Assembly (NCBI RefSeq): GCF_009827455.1
Contig: NZ_WTYZ01000001.1
Coordinates: 2,179,001-2,243,000, forward strand
Reading direction: 5' to 3'
Source of the DNA: Pontixanthobacter aestiaquae
GTDB lineage: Bacteria > Pseudomonadota > Alphaproteobacteria > Sphingomonadales > Sphingomonadaceae
Length of the DNA: 64,000 bases
The position numbers and the translations under genes were made by a program. Below are positions 36,821 to 46,206 of this stretch, in pieces. Below the pieces are notes generated by a model. That model saw only the letters and a list, made by a program, of their open reading frames with translations. It had not been told where the DNA came from and did not search any database. The first letter of the stretch is position 1; every line of letters starts with the position of its first letter.

Positions 36821-37770
36821 CAATGCGCCTCTTCGGCGTGACCGATCTTGAGCACCTTATGTATGACAAACGCAATAATCGCACCCACTACAAGCGCGAG
36901 GATTGCTGACAGCGCCGCATAGGTGAGCCAACCGAGCAACCCGCCAAAAGATCCTGTTGTCGATTGCACCGCATTCTCCAGACCATGGGTTGCATCATAC
37001 AGGGCGTGGAAACCCAGTTCGTGCGTGCCGTGCAGCAATATGCCGCCGCCGACCCATAGCATTGCGATGGTACCGATGAAGCTCAGCGCAATGAGCAAAT
37101 AAGGGACAAAAGCCACTAGACCGCGTCCAATGCGCTGCGCCGCTACTGAACTCGTCTTCGACAGATGAAGCCCGACATCATCCATCTTCACGATGATCGC
37201 GACCGCGCCATACACCGCGACAGTGACCAATATAGCCACCAGCGCGAGCGCCAGCCCGCGTTCCCACCAGACATCCAACTCGATCTCGTTGAGGGTAATC
37301 GCCATGATCTCTGCAGACAGAATGAGGTCGGTACGGATCGCACCGGCAATCCGCTGTTTTTCGAATTCTTCAGGGTTCTCGATCACGTCGTCTACGGTTT
37401 TGCCGTGCTTCCCACCGCCCAGCTTCTCGATCACCTTTTCTGCGCCTTCATAGGCGAGATAGCCCCCGCCCAGCATCAGAATGAATATGATCGCCCCGGG
37501 CAGAAATTCGCTGAGCAGCAACGCTCCGGGCAGCAAGATCAGCAGCTTATTCTTGAAACTGCCTTTGGTGATGCTCCAGATGATCGGGAGCTCCCGAGCA
37601 GGAGACAATCCGGTGACGTAACTCGGCGTAACCGCCGCATCGTCGATCACCACGCCGGCGGTTTTCGCCCCCGCGCGGCTTGCTGCCACCGTAATGTCGT
37701 CAGCGGACGCTGCCGCCGCTTTCGCGATTATCGAAATATCGTCGAGAAGGGCTACCAGACCGCTTGGCAC
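36820..37770 (-). CDS. DUF808 (YedI-like) inner membrane protein
   Basis: 316 residues. VPSGLVALLDDISIIAK at the N-terminus and KTAGVVIDDAAVTPSYVTG are the family signature; several hydrophobic helices follow (LLILLPGALLLSEFLPGAII, ALALVAILVTVAVYGAVAI, LSAILALVVGAIIAFVIH). The frame continues upstream to a TTG at 37818, but the GTG at 37770 has GGAG nine bases upstream and starts exactly at the conserved N-terminus. Function unknown; some relatives are described as transport-like. Confidence 0.83.
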   Translation of the reverse strand: MPSGLVALLDDISIIAKAAAASADDITVAASRAGAKTAGVVIDDAAVTPSYVTGLSPARELPIIWSITKGSFKNKLLILLPGALLLSEFLPGAIIFILMLGGGYLAYEGAEKVIEKLGGGKHGKTVDDVIENPEEFEKQRIAGAIRTDLILSAEIMAITLNEIELDVWWERGLALALVAILVTVAVYGAVAIIVKMDDVGLHLSKTSSVAAQRIGRGLVAFVPYLLIALSFIGTIAMLWVGGGILLHGTHELGFHALYDATHGLENAVQSTTGSFGGLLGWLTYAALSAILALVVGAIIAFVIHKVLKIGHAEEAH

Positions 37771-37853
37771 GTGCGAATTCTCCGCTGATTGAATGTCAGG
37801 GGACGCCCTAACCTCCAATCAGAGGTTTGGCGAGCATTCGCTCAAATACATAT

Positions 37854-38999
37854 TCAGGCGAACAGCGACGCCAACCAGGATTTTCGTTTCGGGCTGGCAT
37901 CCTCCTCCCTTCGCTCTTCGAAAGCGAGCGGGTTCGGATTGTTCCAATATGCATAGACTGCATCGACAATTACGTCCCATCCATCGGTTTGAACGAATTT
38001 GGCGACGGCTTCTTCCAGCACGCCAATGTCTTGCCAATTATCAAGCGCGTAGGCTTGCTCCAGATCGAGATTGGCGCGAATGTAGTGATTACCCAGCATG
38101 CGCTTCGCATATTGCTCGCACGACGCGGCAGATGCGGTCAGCGCGGCTTCGATCAGCGGTGCAGCGGGAACCTTGCCGTTGTCGCGGGAGGATGGACGCA
38201 GCCACTGCCACGCGCCCCAGCAATCTGCCTTGCCGACATCGCCGGGATTGATCCCTTGGCGCGTCTTGCCGGTGCCGATCGACAGCACACGCATGTTGGA
38301 GACATCAGCGCCAAAATTCTCGACCGCATAAGAGACCGCTGAAGCCGATGGATTGTTCGCAAACAGCCCGCCATCCGCGAAATAGCCCCATTGCTTGCTC
38401 GCCGGCGAAACTGGCTCATGCGGAGGAAAATACGTTGGCGCAGCGCCAGAGCACATGGCGGCGTCAACCATATGCATTTCGGCGAATGGGTCGTTCCGAC
38501 CACTACCGATCATAACCGGCGACCATTGCCCTTCCCATTCGGACCATAATTGGAGCGAGTTCACCACAACTTGCGCGCCCGACATCGGCAATTCGCTAAG
38601 CTTGGCCGCACCAAAGATACGCCCCAGCTCGCTGCGCAGATTGTCCGGCTTGTATTTGGCTTGGAAGATCGACTTGATCGATTCCCCTTCGCCATCAACT
38701 CTGTCGACTGTTATCGCATCAATGGCTTGTTGCTCTTCAACGCTGAACGGATTGGCGCAATTCCAATCGACAGGCGCCTCTTCAAAAATTTCGCTGCCTT
38801 TGGTCTGGTACATATCGATAATCGTATCGAGCGGTACACCATCAGCGAGCGCCAAAGCCATGAACGAGCCGGTCGATGTTCCGGCGAACATATTGGTGCC
38901 TTTCACCAACTCACCATTGGGGTCCAGTTCCTTCAACAGAAGCGCGGAGACCAATCCGCGGATACCGCCACCGTCAAAAGCGATAATCTTGTAAGACAT
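37854..38999 (-). CDS. Patatin-like phospholipase
   Basis: 381-residue Ser-Asp dyad lipid acyl hydrolase. The oxyanion loop GGGIRG is at residues 10-15, the nucleophile motif GTSTG at about 40-44, and the Asp motif in YFADGGLFANNPS. No signal peptide is present, so it is cytoplasmic or secreted by a non-Sec route. Divergent from rpsF across 273 bases. Related patatins act in anti-phage CBASS systems, but no cyclase/CD-NTase neighbour is present, so a lipid-metabolism role is likelier. Confidence 0.88.
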   Translation of the reverse strand: MSYKIIAFDGGGIRGLVSALLLKELDPNGELVKGTNMFAGTSTGSFMALALADGVPLDTIIDMYQTKGSEIFEEAPVDWNCANPFSVEEQQAIDAITVDRVDGEGESIKSIFQAKYKPDNLRSELGRIFGAAKLSELPMSGAQVVVNSLQLWSEWEGQWSPVMIGSGRNDPFAEMHMVDAAMCSGAAPTYFPPHEPVSPASKQWGYFADGGLFANNPSASAVSYAVENFGADVSNMRVLSIGTGKTRQGINPGDVGKADCWGAWQWLRPSSRDNGKVPAAPLIEAALTASAASCEQYAKRMLGNHYIRANLDLEQAYALDNWQDIGVLEEAVAKFVQTDGWDVIVDAVYAYWNNPNPLAFEERREEDASPKRKSWLASLFA

Positions 39000-39172
39000 A
39001 TTCGTAAGATCCCGTCATTCAGAGTTTGAACAATGCCCTTATTGATGATTCGGAATTTTACTTATTGTACTGAACGGACATCGGCGGTTGAATTTGTTAA
39101 CTATTACCCGATTTCGCAGCGGCCCGGCCAACGCGTTATCGCCTTGCATTCCCTGTAAATCCCGCTATTAGC

Positions 39173-39216
39173 GCCTCTCCCTTTTACCGAGGGGAATCGA
39201 AGAAAGCCGGAGGGGC
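39173..39216 (+). promoter_or_regulatory. Candidate S6:S18-type ribosomal leader hairpin upstream of rpsF
   Basis: GCCTCTCC (39173-39180) can pair with GGAGGGGC (39209-39216), enclosing a loop that contains ACCGAGGGGA. Bacterial rpsF leaders often carry a hairpin with an unpaired CCG that the S6:S18 complex binds to repress its own operon; the CCG and position fit, the exact consensus is not verified. A possible promoter, TTGCAT (39144) and TATTAG (39166), would start transcription inside the 5' arm and so conflicts with this fold. Upstream promoters are possible. Confidence 0.3.
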
Positions 39217-39272
39217 CCCGCAATAGTGCGGATCAGCCAGCGATCGGCATTACAATGTGAAGGAACGAGAGC

Positions 39273-39638
39273 ATGGCTCATTACGAGCATGTATTTCTCG
39301 CGCGTCAGGATTTGAGCCAGGCTCAAGTGGACGCGCTGGCCGCATCGGCCACAGAAATTATCGAAGCCAACGACGGTAAAGTCACCAAGACTGAAACTTG
39401 GGGCCTGAAAAATCTTGCCTACAAGATTGACCGTAACCGCAAAGCGCATTTCGTGATGCTCAACATCGAGGGGCCCGGCTCCGTTGTCGCAGAACTCGAA
39501 CGCCAAACCCGCATCAACGAAGACGTGATCCGTTACATGACGATCCGTATGGATGAGCCTGAGGAAGGCCCGTCGGTAATGATGCGCAAGAATGACCGCG
39601 ACCGTAAGAAACGGTCTGACCGCGAGGAGCGCAGCTAA
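39273..39638 (+). CDS. rpsF: 30S ribosomal protein bS6
   Basis: 121 residues. [15 protein letters not shown], the [10 protein letters not shown] core and [11 protein letters not shown] identify S6, which binds S18 on the 30S platform. The tail is charged and ends DREERS, unlike E. coli S6, whose terminal Glu residues accept RimK-added glutamates. A RimK gene lies at 43490. The start ATG follows GAAGGA. First gene of rpsF-rpsR-rplI. Confidence 0.97.
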   Translation: MAHYEHVFLARQDLSQAQVDALAASATEIIEANDGKVTKTETWGLKNLAYKIDRNRKAHFVMLNIEGPGSVVAELERQTRINEDVIRYMTIRMDEPEEGPSVMMRKNDRDRKKRSDREERS

Positions 39639-39862
39639 TGGCACGTCCTTTCTTCCGCCGCCGCAAGACCTGCCCGTTCTCGGGTAAGGGCGCACCTGTG
39701 ATCGATTATAAAGACGTTCGTCTGCTGCAGGGCTTCATGTCCGAGCGTGGCAAGATCGTCCCTAGCCGCATCACCGCCGTATCCGCCAAGAAGCAGCGCG
39801 AGCTGGCCAAGGCAATCAAGCGCGCACGCCACATCGGCCTGCTGCCCTACATCGTTAAGTAA
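39638..39862 (+). CDS. rpsR: 30S ribosomal protein bS18
   Basis: 74-residue basic protein with the S18 hallmarks [20 protein letters not shown] and [20 protein letters not shown], then [13 protein letters not shown]. It partners S6 on the small subunit. The ATG overlaps the rpsF stop by one base (TAATG), giving coupled, roughly equal synthesis. Confidence 0.97.
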   Translation: MARPFFRRRKTCPFSGKGAPVIDYKDVRLLQGFMSERGKIVPSRITAVSAKKQRELAKAIKRARHIGLLPYIVK

Positions 39863-39873
39863 GGAGAAGATCC

Positions 39874-40539
39874 GTGGATATTATTCTCCTCGAACGTATC
39901 GAGAAGCTTGGCACAATCGGTGACGTTGTCACTGTGAAGGACGGCTATGCCCGTAACTTCCTGCTGCCTAACAAGAAGGCTCTGCGCGCCAATGCGGCGA
40001 ACAAGGCGGTCTTCGAAGCAAACCGCGAACGTCTTGAAAAAGAAAACGCCGAGAAAGCTGCAGAAGCAGCCAAGACCGGTGAAAAGGTTGATGGCGCTGA
40101 AGTCGTCCTGATCCGCGCATCGTCGAACTCGGGCCAATTGTATGGTTCGGTTACTGTTCGCGATATCGTGGAAGGTCTGGCCGCCCAAGGTCACGAAGTG
40201 ACAAAGAAGCAAGTCATCCTCGGCAACCCGATCAAGACCATCGGCATGTTCGACGTCCTCGTACGTCTGCACGCTGAAGTCGACGTGACGGTGAAAGCCA
40301 ATGTGGCCCGCTCCGACGACGAAGCCGAGCTGCAAAGCCAAGGCGTCGACGTTCTCGCGCAAATGTTCGAAGACGAGCAGAAGGAAATCGAGGAAGCGGC
40401 TGCTGCAAACGCACCGAACCGCGACCCGAGCCTTGAGCCAGGTGAAATCCCTGCCGACATGCTCGACGACGGCGTTGCCGAAAAAATCGCTACAGAGGCT
40501 GAAGCCGAAGCTGCTACTGAAGAGCAGTCGGAAGGCTAA
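39874..40539 (+). CDS. rplI: 50S ribosomal protein bL9 with an acidic C-terminal extension
   Basis: 221 residues. The N-terminal domain ([36 protein letters not shown]) binds 23S rRNA; a connecting helix and a C-terminal domain ([15 protein letters not shown]) follow. From about residue 165 the chain becomes an Ala/Glu-rich acidic tail, longer than the roughly 150 residues usual outside alphaproteobacteria. It starts with GTG after AAGGAGA. A strong terminator follows. Confidence 0.96.
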   Translation: MDIILLERIEKLGTIGDVVTVKDGYARNFLLPNKKALRANAANKAVFEANRERLEKENAEKAAEAAKTGEKVDGAEVVLIRASSNSGQLYGSVTVRDIVEGLAAQGHEVTKKQVILGNPIKTIGMFDVLVRLHAEVDVTVKANVARSDDEAELQSQGVDVLAQMFEDEQKEIEEAAAANAPNRDPSLEPGEIPADMLDDGVAEKIATEAEAEAATEEQSEG

Positions 40540-40561
40540 TCCTTCACTCGCATACGCAATC

Positions 40562-40596
40562 AAAGGCGCGGCTCCTTCGGGACCCGCGCCTTTTTT
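40562..40596 (+). terminator. Rho-independent terminator after rplI
   Basis: AAGGCGCGG pairs with CCGCGCCTT around a loop containing CTTCGGG, followed directly by TTTTTT. It closes the rpsF-rpsR-rplI unit. Confidence 0.88.
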
Positions 40597-40660
40597 GTAA
40601 GAACCGCAATAATCTGCGGCCGACTTTGAAATGTAAGAAAAAAGGCGCTATCTGCCCAAG

Positions 40661-42100
40661 ATGAAATCAGTAGAAACAATAATCGGCGAGTTGGATCGCC
40701 TGTATAACGCCTCTGTCGAACGCCTCCGCAATGATGTGATGGCCTTTGGCCGCGATGGCTCCCTCCCCTCGAAGACGCGCCGCAGCGATGGCAGCTATGC
40801 TTATCCGGAACTGGTCATGCGCTTCATGGGCGGCGACCAACCGGAAGACCGCAGCCGCGCATTTGGCCGTTTGAACGAGCCCGGCACTTACGCCACCACT
40901 GTGACCCGCCCCGCAATGTTCGCGGACTATTTGCGCGACCAGCTGGAACTGATCGGCAGCGATTACGAGATCGAACTGGAAGCGCGGACCTCTTCGCAGG
41001 AAATACCCTTCCCTTATGTACTCGATGGTGATGTTGCGGCAGAACTTGCCGGGATCAGCCCACAAGACATTGCCCGCCACTTTCCCTCGACCGAATTGGC
41101 CGACATTGGCGATGAACTCGCAGACGGCATAGAGATTGATGACAGCAATGGAACAATCCCGCTGTCGCTGTTTGACGGGTTGCGGACGGACTTCTCGCTA
41201 GCGCGCCTCGCGCATTACACCGGCACCGATACCACGCACTTCCAACGCTTCGTGCTGTTCACCAACTACCACCGCTATGTCGATGAATTTGTCGACTGGG
41301 CCGGCGAACAACTCGGCACTGGCAGCTACAAAGCGCTTGCCGGTGCGGGTGGCCTCTATCTGGAACAGGCCACCCAGAACGCCAGCAGCCAGCTATCCGA
41401 TACCGCATGGCGCAAACACCAGATGCCGGCCTATCATCTGATCAGCGAAGGCGGCTGCGGGATTACGCTGGTCAATATCGGCGTCGGACCGTCCAACGCC
41501 AAAACCATTTGCGACCACCTCGCGGTTCTGCGCCCCGAAGCATGGCTGATGATCGGCCACTGCGGCGGCCTGCGCCCGACGCAGAAGATCGGCGATTATG
41601 TTCTGGCGCACGCCTATCTGCGCGATGATCATGTGCTCGATCCGGTATTGCCACCGGAAATTCCCCTCCCCGCAATTGCCGAGGTCCAGCAGGCGCTGGC
41701 GGGCGCAGCTGAGGAAGTCAGCGGTTCAACCGGAGCCGACCTCAAGAAACGGATGCGCACCGGCACGATCGTCACCACCGACGACCGCAATTGGGAACTG
41801 CGCTACACCACCAGCGCCAAGCGCCTGAGCCTCAGCCGCGCCGTCGGCATCGATATGGAAAGCGCCACGATTGCCGCGCAAGGATACCGGTTCCGCGTTC
41901 CCTACGGCACACTCCTTTGTGTGTCAGACAAGCCGCTCCACGGAGAGATCAAACTCCCCGGCCAAGCAAACAAATTCTACGAAGAAGCGATCAGCGCCCA
42001 CCTTAAGATCGGCGTAACCGCCTGCAAACGTCTGCACGAGGAAGGCAACCGCCTCCACAGCCGAAAACTGCGCGCGTTTAATGAACCGCCGTTTAGATGA
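40661..42100 (+). CDS. amn: AMP nucleosidase
   Basis: Splits AMP into adenine and ribose-5-phosphate, regulating adenylate pools. 479 residues with the two-part family layout: an N-terminal regulatory domain (RSDGSYAYPELVMRF, RLNEPGTYATTVTRP) and a C-terminal nucleoside phosphorylase-like domain (VGPSNAKTICDHLAVLRPE, MIGHCGGLRPTQKIGDYVLA, VGIDMESATIAAQGYRFRVP). It overlaps the following SDR gene by four bases (ATGA). Confidence 0.93.
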   Translation: MKSVETIIGELDRLYNASVERLRNDVMAFGRDGSLPSKTRRSDGSYAYPELVMRFMGGDQPEDRSRAFGRLNEPGTYATTVTRPAMFADYLRDQLELIGSDYEIELEARTSSQEIPFPYVLDGDVAAELAGISPQDIARHFPSTELADIGDELADGIEIDDSNGTIPLSLFDGLRTDFSLARLAHYTGTDTTHFQRFVLFTNYHRYVDEFVDWAGEQLGTGSYKALAGAGGLYLEQATQNASSQLSDTAWRKHQMPAYHLISEGGCGITLVNIGVGPSNAKTICDHLAVLRPEAWLMIGHCGGLRPTQKIGDYVLAHAYLRDDHVLDPVLPPEIPLPAIAEVQQALAGAAEEVSGSTGADLKKRMRTGTIVTTDDRNWELRYTTSAKRLSLSRAVGIDMESATIAAQGYRFRVPYGTLLCVSDKPLHGEIKLPGQANKFYEEAISAHLKIGVTACKRLHEEGNRLHSRKLRAFNEPPFR

Positions 42101-42873
42101 GCACACCCACCGCCAACCGCTCGCGCTCCATTGAAGGCCGCGTTGCCATCGTAACCGGCGCAGCCAGCGGCATGGGCCGCGCGACCGCAAAGCTATTTGC
42201 CTCGGAAGGGGCGCAGGTTGCGGTGACCGACCTAGATGAATCTGCCTGCGATGCAGTTGCGGCGGAATGCGGCAGTGGTGCGATGGGCTATGCGCTCGAC
42301 GTATCTGATCACGATGCGATCCAGCGCGTTGTCGAGCAGATCGGGAGCGACCTCTGCGGGATCGATATTCTGGTCAACAATGCCGGTGTGTCGAGCCATG
42401 CGTCGCTCGATGGCAGCGATGAGTATGAGGAAATCTGGCACCGCGCCGTCGCCGTGATGCTGACCGCGCATCAGCGCATGGTCCGCGCCGCGCTGCCGTG
42501 GCTGCGCAAAAGCAATGCTGCCCGGATCGTCAATATCGCCTCTACCGAGGGATTAGGTGCAACGCCCGGCCTCACGCCCTATGTTGCCGCCAAAACGGGC
42601 GTAACAGGCCTAACGCGCGGAATGGCAGTCGATCTGGGTAAAGAAGCGATCACCGTAAATTGCATCTGCCCCGGCCCCATCAGCACCGCGATGACCGAGC
42701 GGATTCCCGACGAACATAAAGCCATCTACGCCAACCGACGCACAGCCCTGCGCCGTTATGGCGAGCCGGAAGAAGTCGCGCATATGACGCTATCGTTAGT
42801 GCTACCCGCCGCGAGCTACATCACCGGCGCAGTGATCCCAGTCGATGGCGGACTGACGGTTAGGAATGCTTGA
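42097..42873 (+). CDS. SDR family oxidoreductase
   Basis: 258 residues of the classical short-chain dehydrogenase fold: VTGAASGMGRATAKLF near residue 20, NNAGVSS near 90, and the catalytic Ser-Tyr-Lys in NIASTEGLGATPGLTPYVAA then KTGVTGL. Ends with the usual GAVIPVDGGLTVRN. Asp in VTDLDES suggests NAD preference. Its ATG overlaps the amn stop, so it is co-translated with AMP nucleosidase, although no metabolic link is evident. Substrate unknown. Confidence 0.88.
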   Translation: MSTPTANRSRSIEGRVAIVTGAASGMGRATAKLFASEGAQVAVTDLDESACDAVAAECGSGAMGYALDVSDHDAIQRVVEQIGSDLCGIDILVNNAGVSSHASLDGSDEYEEIWHRAVAVMLTAHQRMVRAALPWLRKSNAARIVNIASTEGLGATPGLTPYVAAKTGVTGLTRGMAVDLGKEAITVNCICPGPISTAMTERIPDEHKAIYANRRTALRRYGEPEEVAHMTLSLVLPAASYITGAVIPVDGGLTVRNA

Positions 42874-42941
42874 ATAGCAAAGCCATGGAATTGTAGTATC
42901 AGATCCGGATTAGGGCATCGCAATGCGACCTTCGTCTTGGG

Positions 42942-43493
42942 TCATTGCGTTTCGTTTACTCGTCTTAACAATTCAGCGTTTTCCTCGGCTTCGGCTAAAA
43001 GTTGCTCGAATTTCGGCTCAATTTCTCTTTTGACCGCGATTGACCAAAAGTGGGCAATGATGGTGTCATTTCCGAGGGTTGCGAGCAAATAGGACTGGCC
43101 AGCCTTGGTAGAGAAAAAATTTGCATTCTCCCGTAAGTTCGGAGCATTCAATTGGTAGGCAAAATGCAGAGCAATATCTGGCCTGATCACATCCGCCAGT
43201 CGAGATGCTTCTTCGCGTGCGGTGTCTCTAACCTTCAAGACAAAAAGCCGATGAGCGTTCCGGTCAGGCAAGGCCGATCCGTTGGCTACAAGCCAAGAAT
43301 CGCAGATTTCACGGATTGCTTTCTGATCCTGCACTGCCCGTCGAAATATCTCGTCTAGTGGCATTTGTGACACCATACTATTTGCGGCGGCGACGCGCTC
43401 GGGGTCGGGCGGAATAGGGGACAGTGTGTGTGCCAACGCCGCGCCGCAGCAGACTGTTATCCAGGCCGCAAGTATGTAGCGGAGACTCCTCAC
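42942..43493 (-). CDS. Small exported protein, unknown function
   Basis: 183 residues with a signal peptide ([20 protein letters not shown]). The mature part is helical and charged ([20 protein letters not shown], then [16 protein letters not shown] near residue 130), faintly like the DUF2059 helical domain. Its ATG overlaps the rimK stop (ATGA), placing it last in the YncE-like, rimB, rimK operon. Function not recognised. Confidence 0.7.
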   Translation of the reverse strand: MRSLRYILAAWITVCCGAALAHTLSPIPPDPERVAAANSMVSQMPLDEIFRRAVQDQKAIREICDSWLVANGSALPDRNAHRLFVLKVRDTAREEASRLADVIRPDIALHFAYQLNAPNLRENANFFSTKAGQSYLLATLGNDTIIAHFWSIAVKREIEPKFEQLLAEAEENAELLRRVNETQ

Positions 43494-44395
43494 CCCTTCC
43501 CCTTCGTCTTAGTATTCCCCGGCTTCGCATTGCCTTCGATAAATTCGATAATCTGGCCGGCGATATCCTTGCCGGTCGCATTCTCGATACCCTCAAGACC
43601 AGGTGACGAGTTCACCTCCATGATCACCGGGCCGTGATTGCTGCGCAGCAGGTCAACGCCGCATACATTCAGGCCCATGACCTTTGCCGCGCGGACGGCG
43701 GTTGAGCGTTCCTCCGGCGTGATTTTGATCAGTTGCGCACTGCCGCCGCGGTGGAGATTGCTGCGGAATTCGCCTTCTGCGCCCTGGCGCTTCATCGCCG
43801 CGACGACTTTTCCGCCCACGACCAGACAGCGAATGTCCGATCCGCCCGCTTCCTTGATAAATTCCTGCACCATGATCGCGATATTTGCACCGCGAAATGC
43901 CTCGATAATCGATGCGCCGCCTTTGAGCGTCTCGGCCAAAACCACGCCGATGCCTTGCGTACCTTCGAGCAGCTTGATCACCACCGGCGGGCCATTGACC
44001 GCCTTGATGATCTGTTCCGCCTGCTTGGGGTCATTGGCATAGGCCGTGAGCGGGAGGCCGAGGCCGTATTTCGCCATAATCTGCGTGGAGCGCAGCTTGT
44101 CCCGGCTCCGCCCGATCGCGACGCTTTCATTGAGCGACCATACGCCGCCCATTTCAAACTGGCGCAGCACCGCAAGCCCGTAAGCCGTAATTGACGCACC
44201 GATGCGCGGAATAACCGCTTCATAGCCCTTCAGCGTCTCGCCTCTATACATCACGGTAGGACGGTGGCTGGCAATATTTACGGTGCAGCGCGTGGTGTTG
44301 AGGATATCGAGCGTATGGCCGCGTTGCTCCGCCGCCTCCACCAATCGTTTGTGCGAGTAAAGGTTGGGGTTACGCGCTAGCATGGCAATTTTCAT
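43490..44395 (-). CDS. rimK: Ribosomal protein S6 glutamate ligase RimK (ATP-grasp)
   Basis: Adds glutamates to the C-terminus of ribosomal protein S6. 301 residues: [39 protein letters not shown], the ATP-grasp segments [36 protein letters not shown] and [20 protein letters not shown]. The rimB stop overlaps its ATG by four bases. In Pseudomonas the rimABK operon links RimK activity to c-di-GMP; two c-di-GMP enzymes are encoded elsewhere in this window, but no direct link is shown. Confidence 0.93.
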   Translation of the reverse strand: MKIAMLARNPNLYSHKRLVEAAEQRGHTLDILNTTRCTVNIASHRPTVMYRGETLKGYEAVIPRIGASITAYGLAVLRQFEMGGVWSLNESVAIGRSRDKLRSTQIMAKYGLGLPLTAYANDPKQAEQIIKAVNGPPVVIKLLEGTQGIGVVLAETLKGGASIIEAFRGANIAIMVQEFIKEAGGSDIRCLVVGGKVVAAMKRQGAEGEFRSNLHRGGSAQLIKITPEERSTAVRAAKVMGLNVCGVDLLRSNHGPVIMEVNSSPGLEGIENATGKDIAGQIIEFIEGNAKPGNTKTKGKG

Positions 44396-44847
44396 AGGAA
44401 TTCTTCCTTCGTATCGTCCCGGTTGGAAACTAGGAATGATCGCCCCGGATTGACGAGAAACCTTCTTCTAAGTGCAGTGCGCCCGATCAGCATCGGGAAC
44501 ACCATGTCGGATCTGTCGGCGAGGCTGAATTCTGCGCGGAATTCCTGCCCGCCCATCGCCAATATGGTTTTGACGATCAAGCGTTCCTGCGCCAAGCCGT
44601 TGGAGCTTGTTATCGTCCTGTGCGCGACGCGGACGGCTTCACAGTGGCGGAATGGCTTGCCCTCACCGAAATCTAGATCGAACCGCGCCACTTCTTCTCC
44701 ATCGCGTTCGAACAATTCGATATTGTTCGCGTGAAGTGAAGACGTGCGCGCGCCCGTATCAATCTTGGCCGGAATGCCGGTGATGCCGAGCTCCGGCAGA
44801 GCAACAACTTCACGCCAGCCGACGGTTTCCTTCTTGGGTGTAGCCAT
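44392..44847 (-). CDS. RimB-like retropepsin-fold protease (PF05618)
   Basis: 151 residues. [20 protein letters not shown] carries the single catalytic Asp of this retropepsin-like family, followed by [18 protein letters not shown] and [20 protein letters not shown]. In rimK operons this protein trims the glutamate tails RimK adds to S6. The frame is open far upstream, but the ATG at 44847 follows AAAGGAAAG and begins the conserved domain. It overlaps rimK by four bases and follows the YncE-like gene by seven. Confidence 0.88.
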   Translation of the reverse strand: MATPKKETVGWREVVALPELGITGIPAKIDTGARTSSLHANNIELFERDGEEVARFDLDFGEGKPFRHCEAVRVAHRTITSSNGLAQERLIVKTILAMGGQEFRAEFSLADRSDMVFPMLIGRTALRRRFLVNPGRSFLVSNRDDTKEEFL

Positions 44848-44854
44848 CTTTCCT

Positions 44855-45880
44855 TTACCGTCCGCCAAGAATGGCCAAGCCATCCCCGCCATCGCCAGCT
44901 TGCAATCTCCTGAGCACCGTTCCGCTGGCATAATCCACTTCGGCAATAGTATCGCTGCCTGTTTCGGCGACGTAAATGCGTTCGCCATCATCGGACCACA
45001 GGATCGTGACTTGCAGACGCGCTCGGGCTTCTTCTGCGCTGGAGACAGCAATCGACCGCACTGGTTTCGCCGTCGCCAGATCGATCACAGTCAAGCCACC
45101 ATCAGCCAAATCGGATGTCACCGCAACATCGCCTTGCGGACGGATTGCCAGCCGCAATGGAAATGCACCGGTCGCGACTTCGCGGCGTATTTCGAGATTT
45201 TCGGGATCAAGGTCGAAAGCCTTGTTCGATCCGCGCGCAGAAACCCACAGCGCTGTGCCATCGGGCGACAGTGCGATGCCCTCTGGCTCCACTCCCACCT
45301 CGACCGACAGCGGCGCGCGGCGCGTTACCAGATCAACCAATGTCACTGTTTTTGACCCGAGATCGGTTGTCCAAGCGTGGCGACCATCAGGCGATATTGC
45401 AAGCATATGACTGCCGTCTTTGCCCGTTGCGAAACCCAGCGGGTTCGCGTCGCGGGCGAGCGGCCGACGGATCCAATAGACGCGCTTTTGCCCTTCTGCG
45501 GTCGCGTAGAGCGAACCGTTTGCATGCCAGACGATTCCGTGCGGGCGAGCATTGTCGCCCAGCTCTATGCTTTTCACCCGAACAAGATCGTCTGTGCGAA
45601 AAATATCGATTGTCGTCCCGCCATAACAAGCGAGCGCGACATGCTCGCCACTTGGGGACGCCGACAGTTCATGCGGATTCTTGCAGCTATCGACCCGCTT
45701 AACCTCTGCGCCAGAACCAAGATCAATCTTGGAGAGCGTATTGCCAAACTTGTTGGCTACAAACAGTGCAGCCCCCTCAAGATCAGAGCTGCTCGCAGCG
45801 ACGCTTGTACTAGCCTGCTCCCCAACGGGTGTACAAGCGGCCAAGAACGCCGTGATCGTTGCTATCCATGCTGACTTCAT
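44855..45880 (-). CDS. YncE-like beta-propeller lipoprotein
   Basis: 341 residues. MKSAWIATITAFLAACTP gives a clean lipobox (LAAC), then a seven-bladed propeller with repeated blocks ALFVANKFGNTLSKIDLGSG, VALACYGGTTIDIF, HAWTTDLGSKTVTLVDL and IYVAETGSDTIAEVDYASG. It probably sits on a periplasmic membrane face. The open frame extends 26 codons upstream, but the lipoprotein signal marks 45880 as the start. It leads the rimB-rimK run; why is unclear. Confidence 0.85.
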   Translation of the reverse strand: MKSAWIATITAFLAACTPVGEQASTSVAASSSDLEGAALFVANKFGNTLSKIDLGSGAEVKRVDSCKNPHELSASPSGEHVALACYGGTTIDIFRTDDLVRVKSIELGDNARPHGIVWHANGSLYATAEGQKRVYWIRRPLARDANPLGFATGKDGSHMLAISPDGRHAWTTDLGSKTVTLVDLVTRRAPLSVEVGVEPEGIALSPDGTALWVSARGSNKAFDLDPENLEIRREVATGAFPLRLAIRPQGDVAVTSDLADGGLTVIDLATAKPVRSIAVSSAEEARARLQVTILWSDDGERIYVAETGSDTIAEVDYASGTVLRRLQAGDGGDGLAILGGR

Positions 45881-46206
45881 ATTGTCATTCTCTCGCTGGG
45901 CGCCGGAGATTATCTCTCGATCCGGCTCTGGAAGAGCGAATACCACAACGGGTGACAACCCATCAGCAAAAATTTTTATGGCTTCGGGAACCTATCTCCG
46001 GATGCTGCATTGTGGCGGTATGGCAGTGTGCAATTCGTGCGCCGCTATCGGCGGACCGGGCCCCTCTGGCATGTGCAGAAACGCACATGTGATGTCGGAC
46101 GCTAGATGAGAACAGCAGAGGCGGCCGCGAACTTTCCAAAGCCAGTCTCTGTAACAATTTTCAGTCGAGCCGCATCTGCGGTGCAGACGATTTAGGAGTT
46201 TAGGGA
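45881..46206. other. Divergent intergenic region between YncE-like and NTF2-like lipoprotein genes
   Basis: This 326-base gap must carry both promoters. ACATGTGCG and its partner around GCATGTGCAGAAACGCACATG (46063-46090) can form a short hairpin. AGGAG lies about ten bases before the ATG at 46207. I see no coding sequence. Confidence 0.5.

Noticed and set aside
37854..38999. Patatin as a CBASS effector
   Set aside because: No CD-NTase or other CBASS gene adjacent; neighbours are housekeeping genes.
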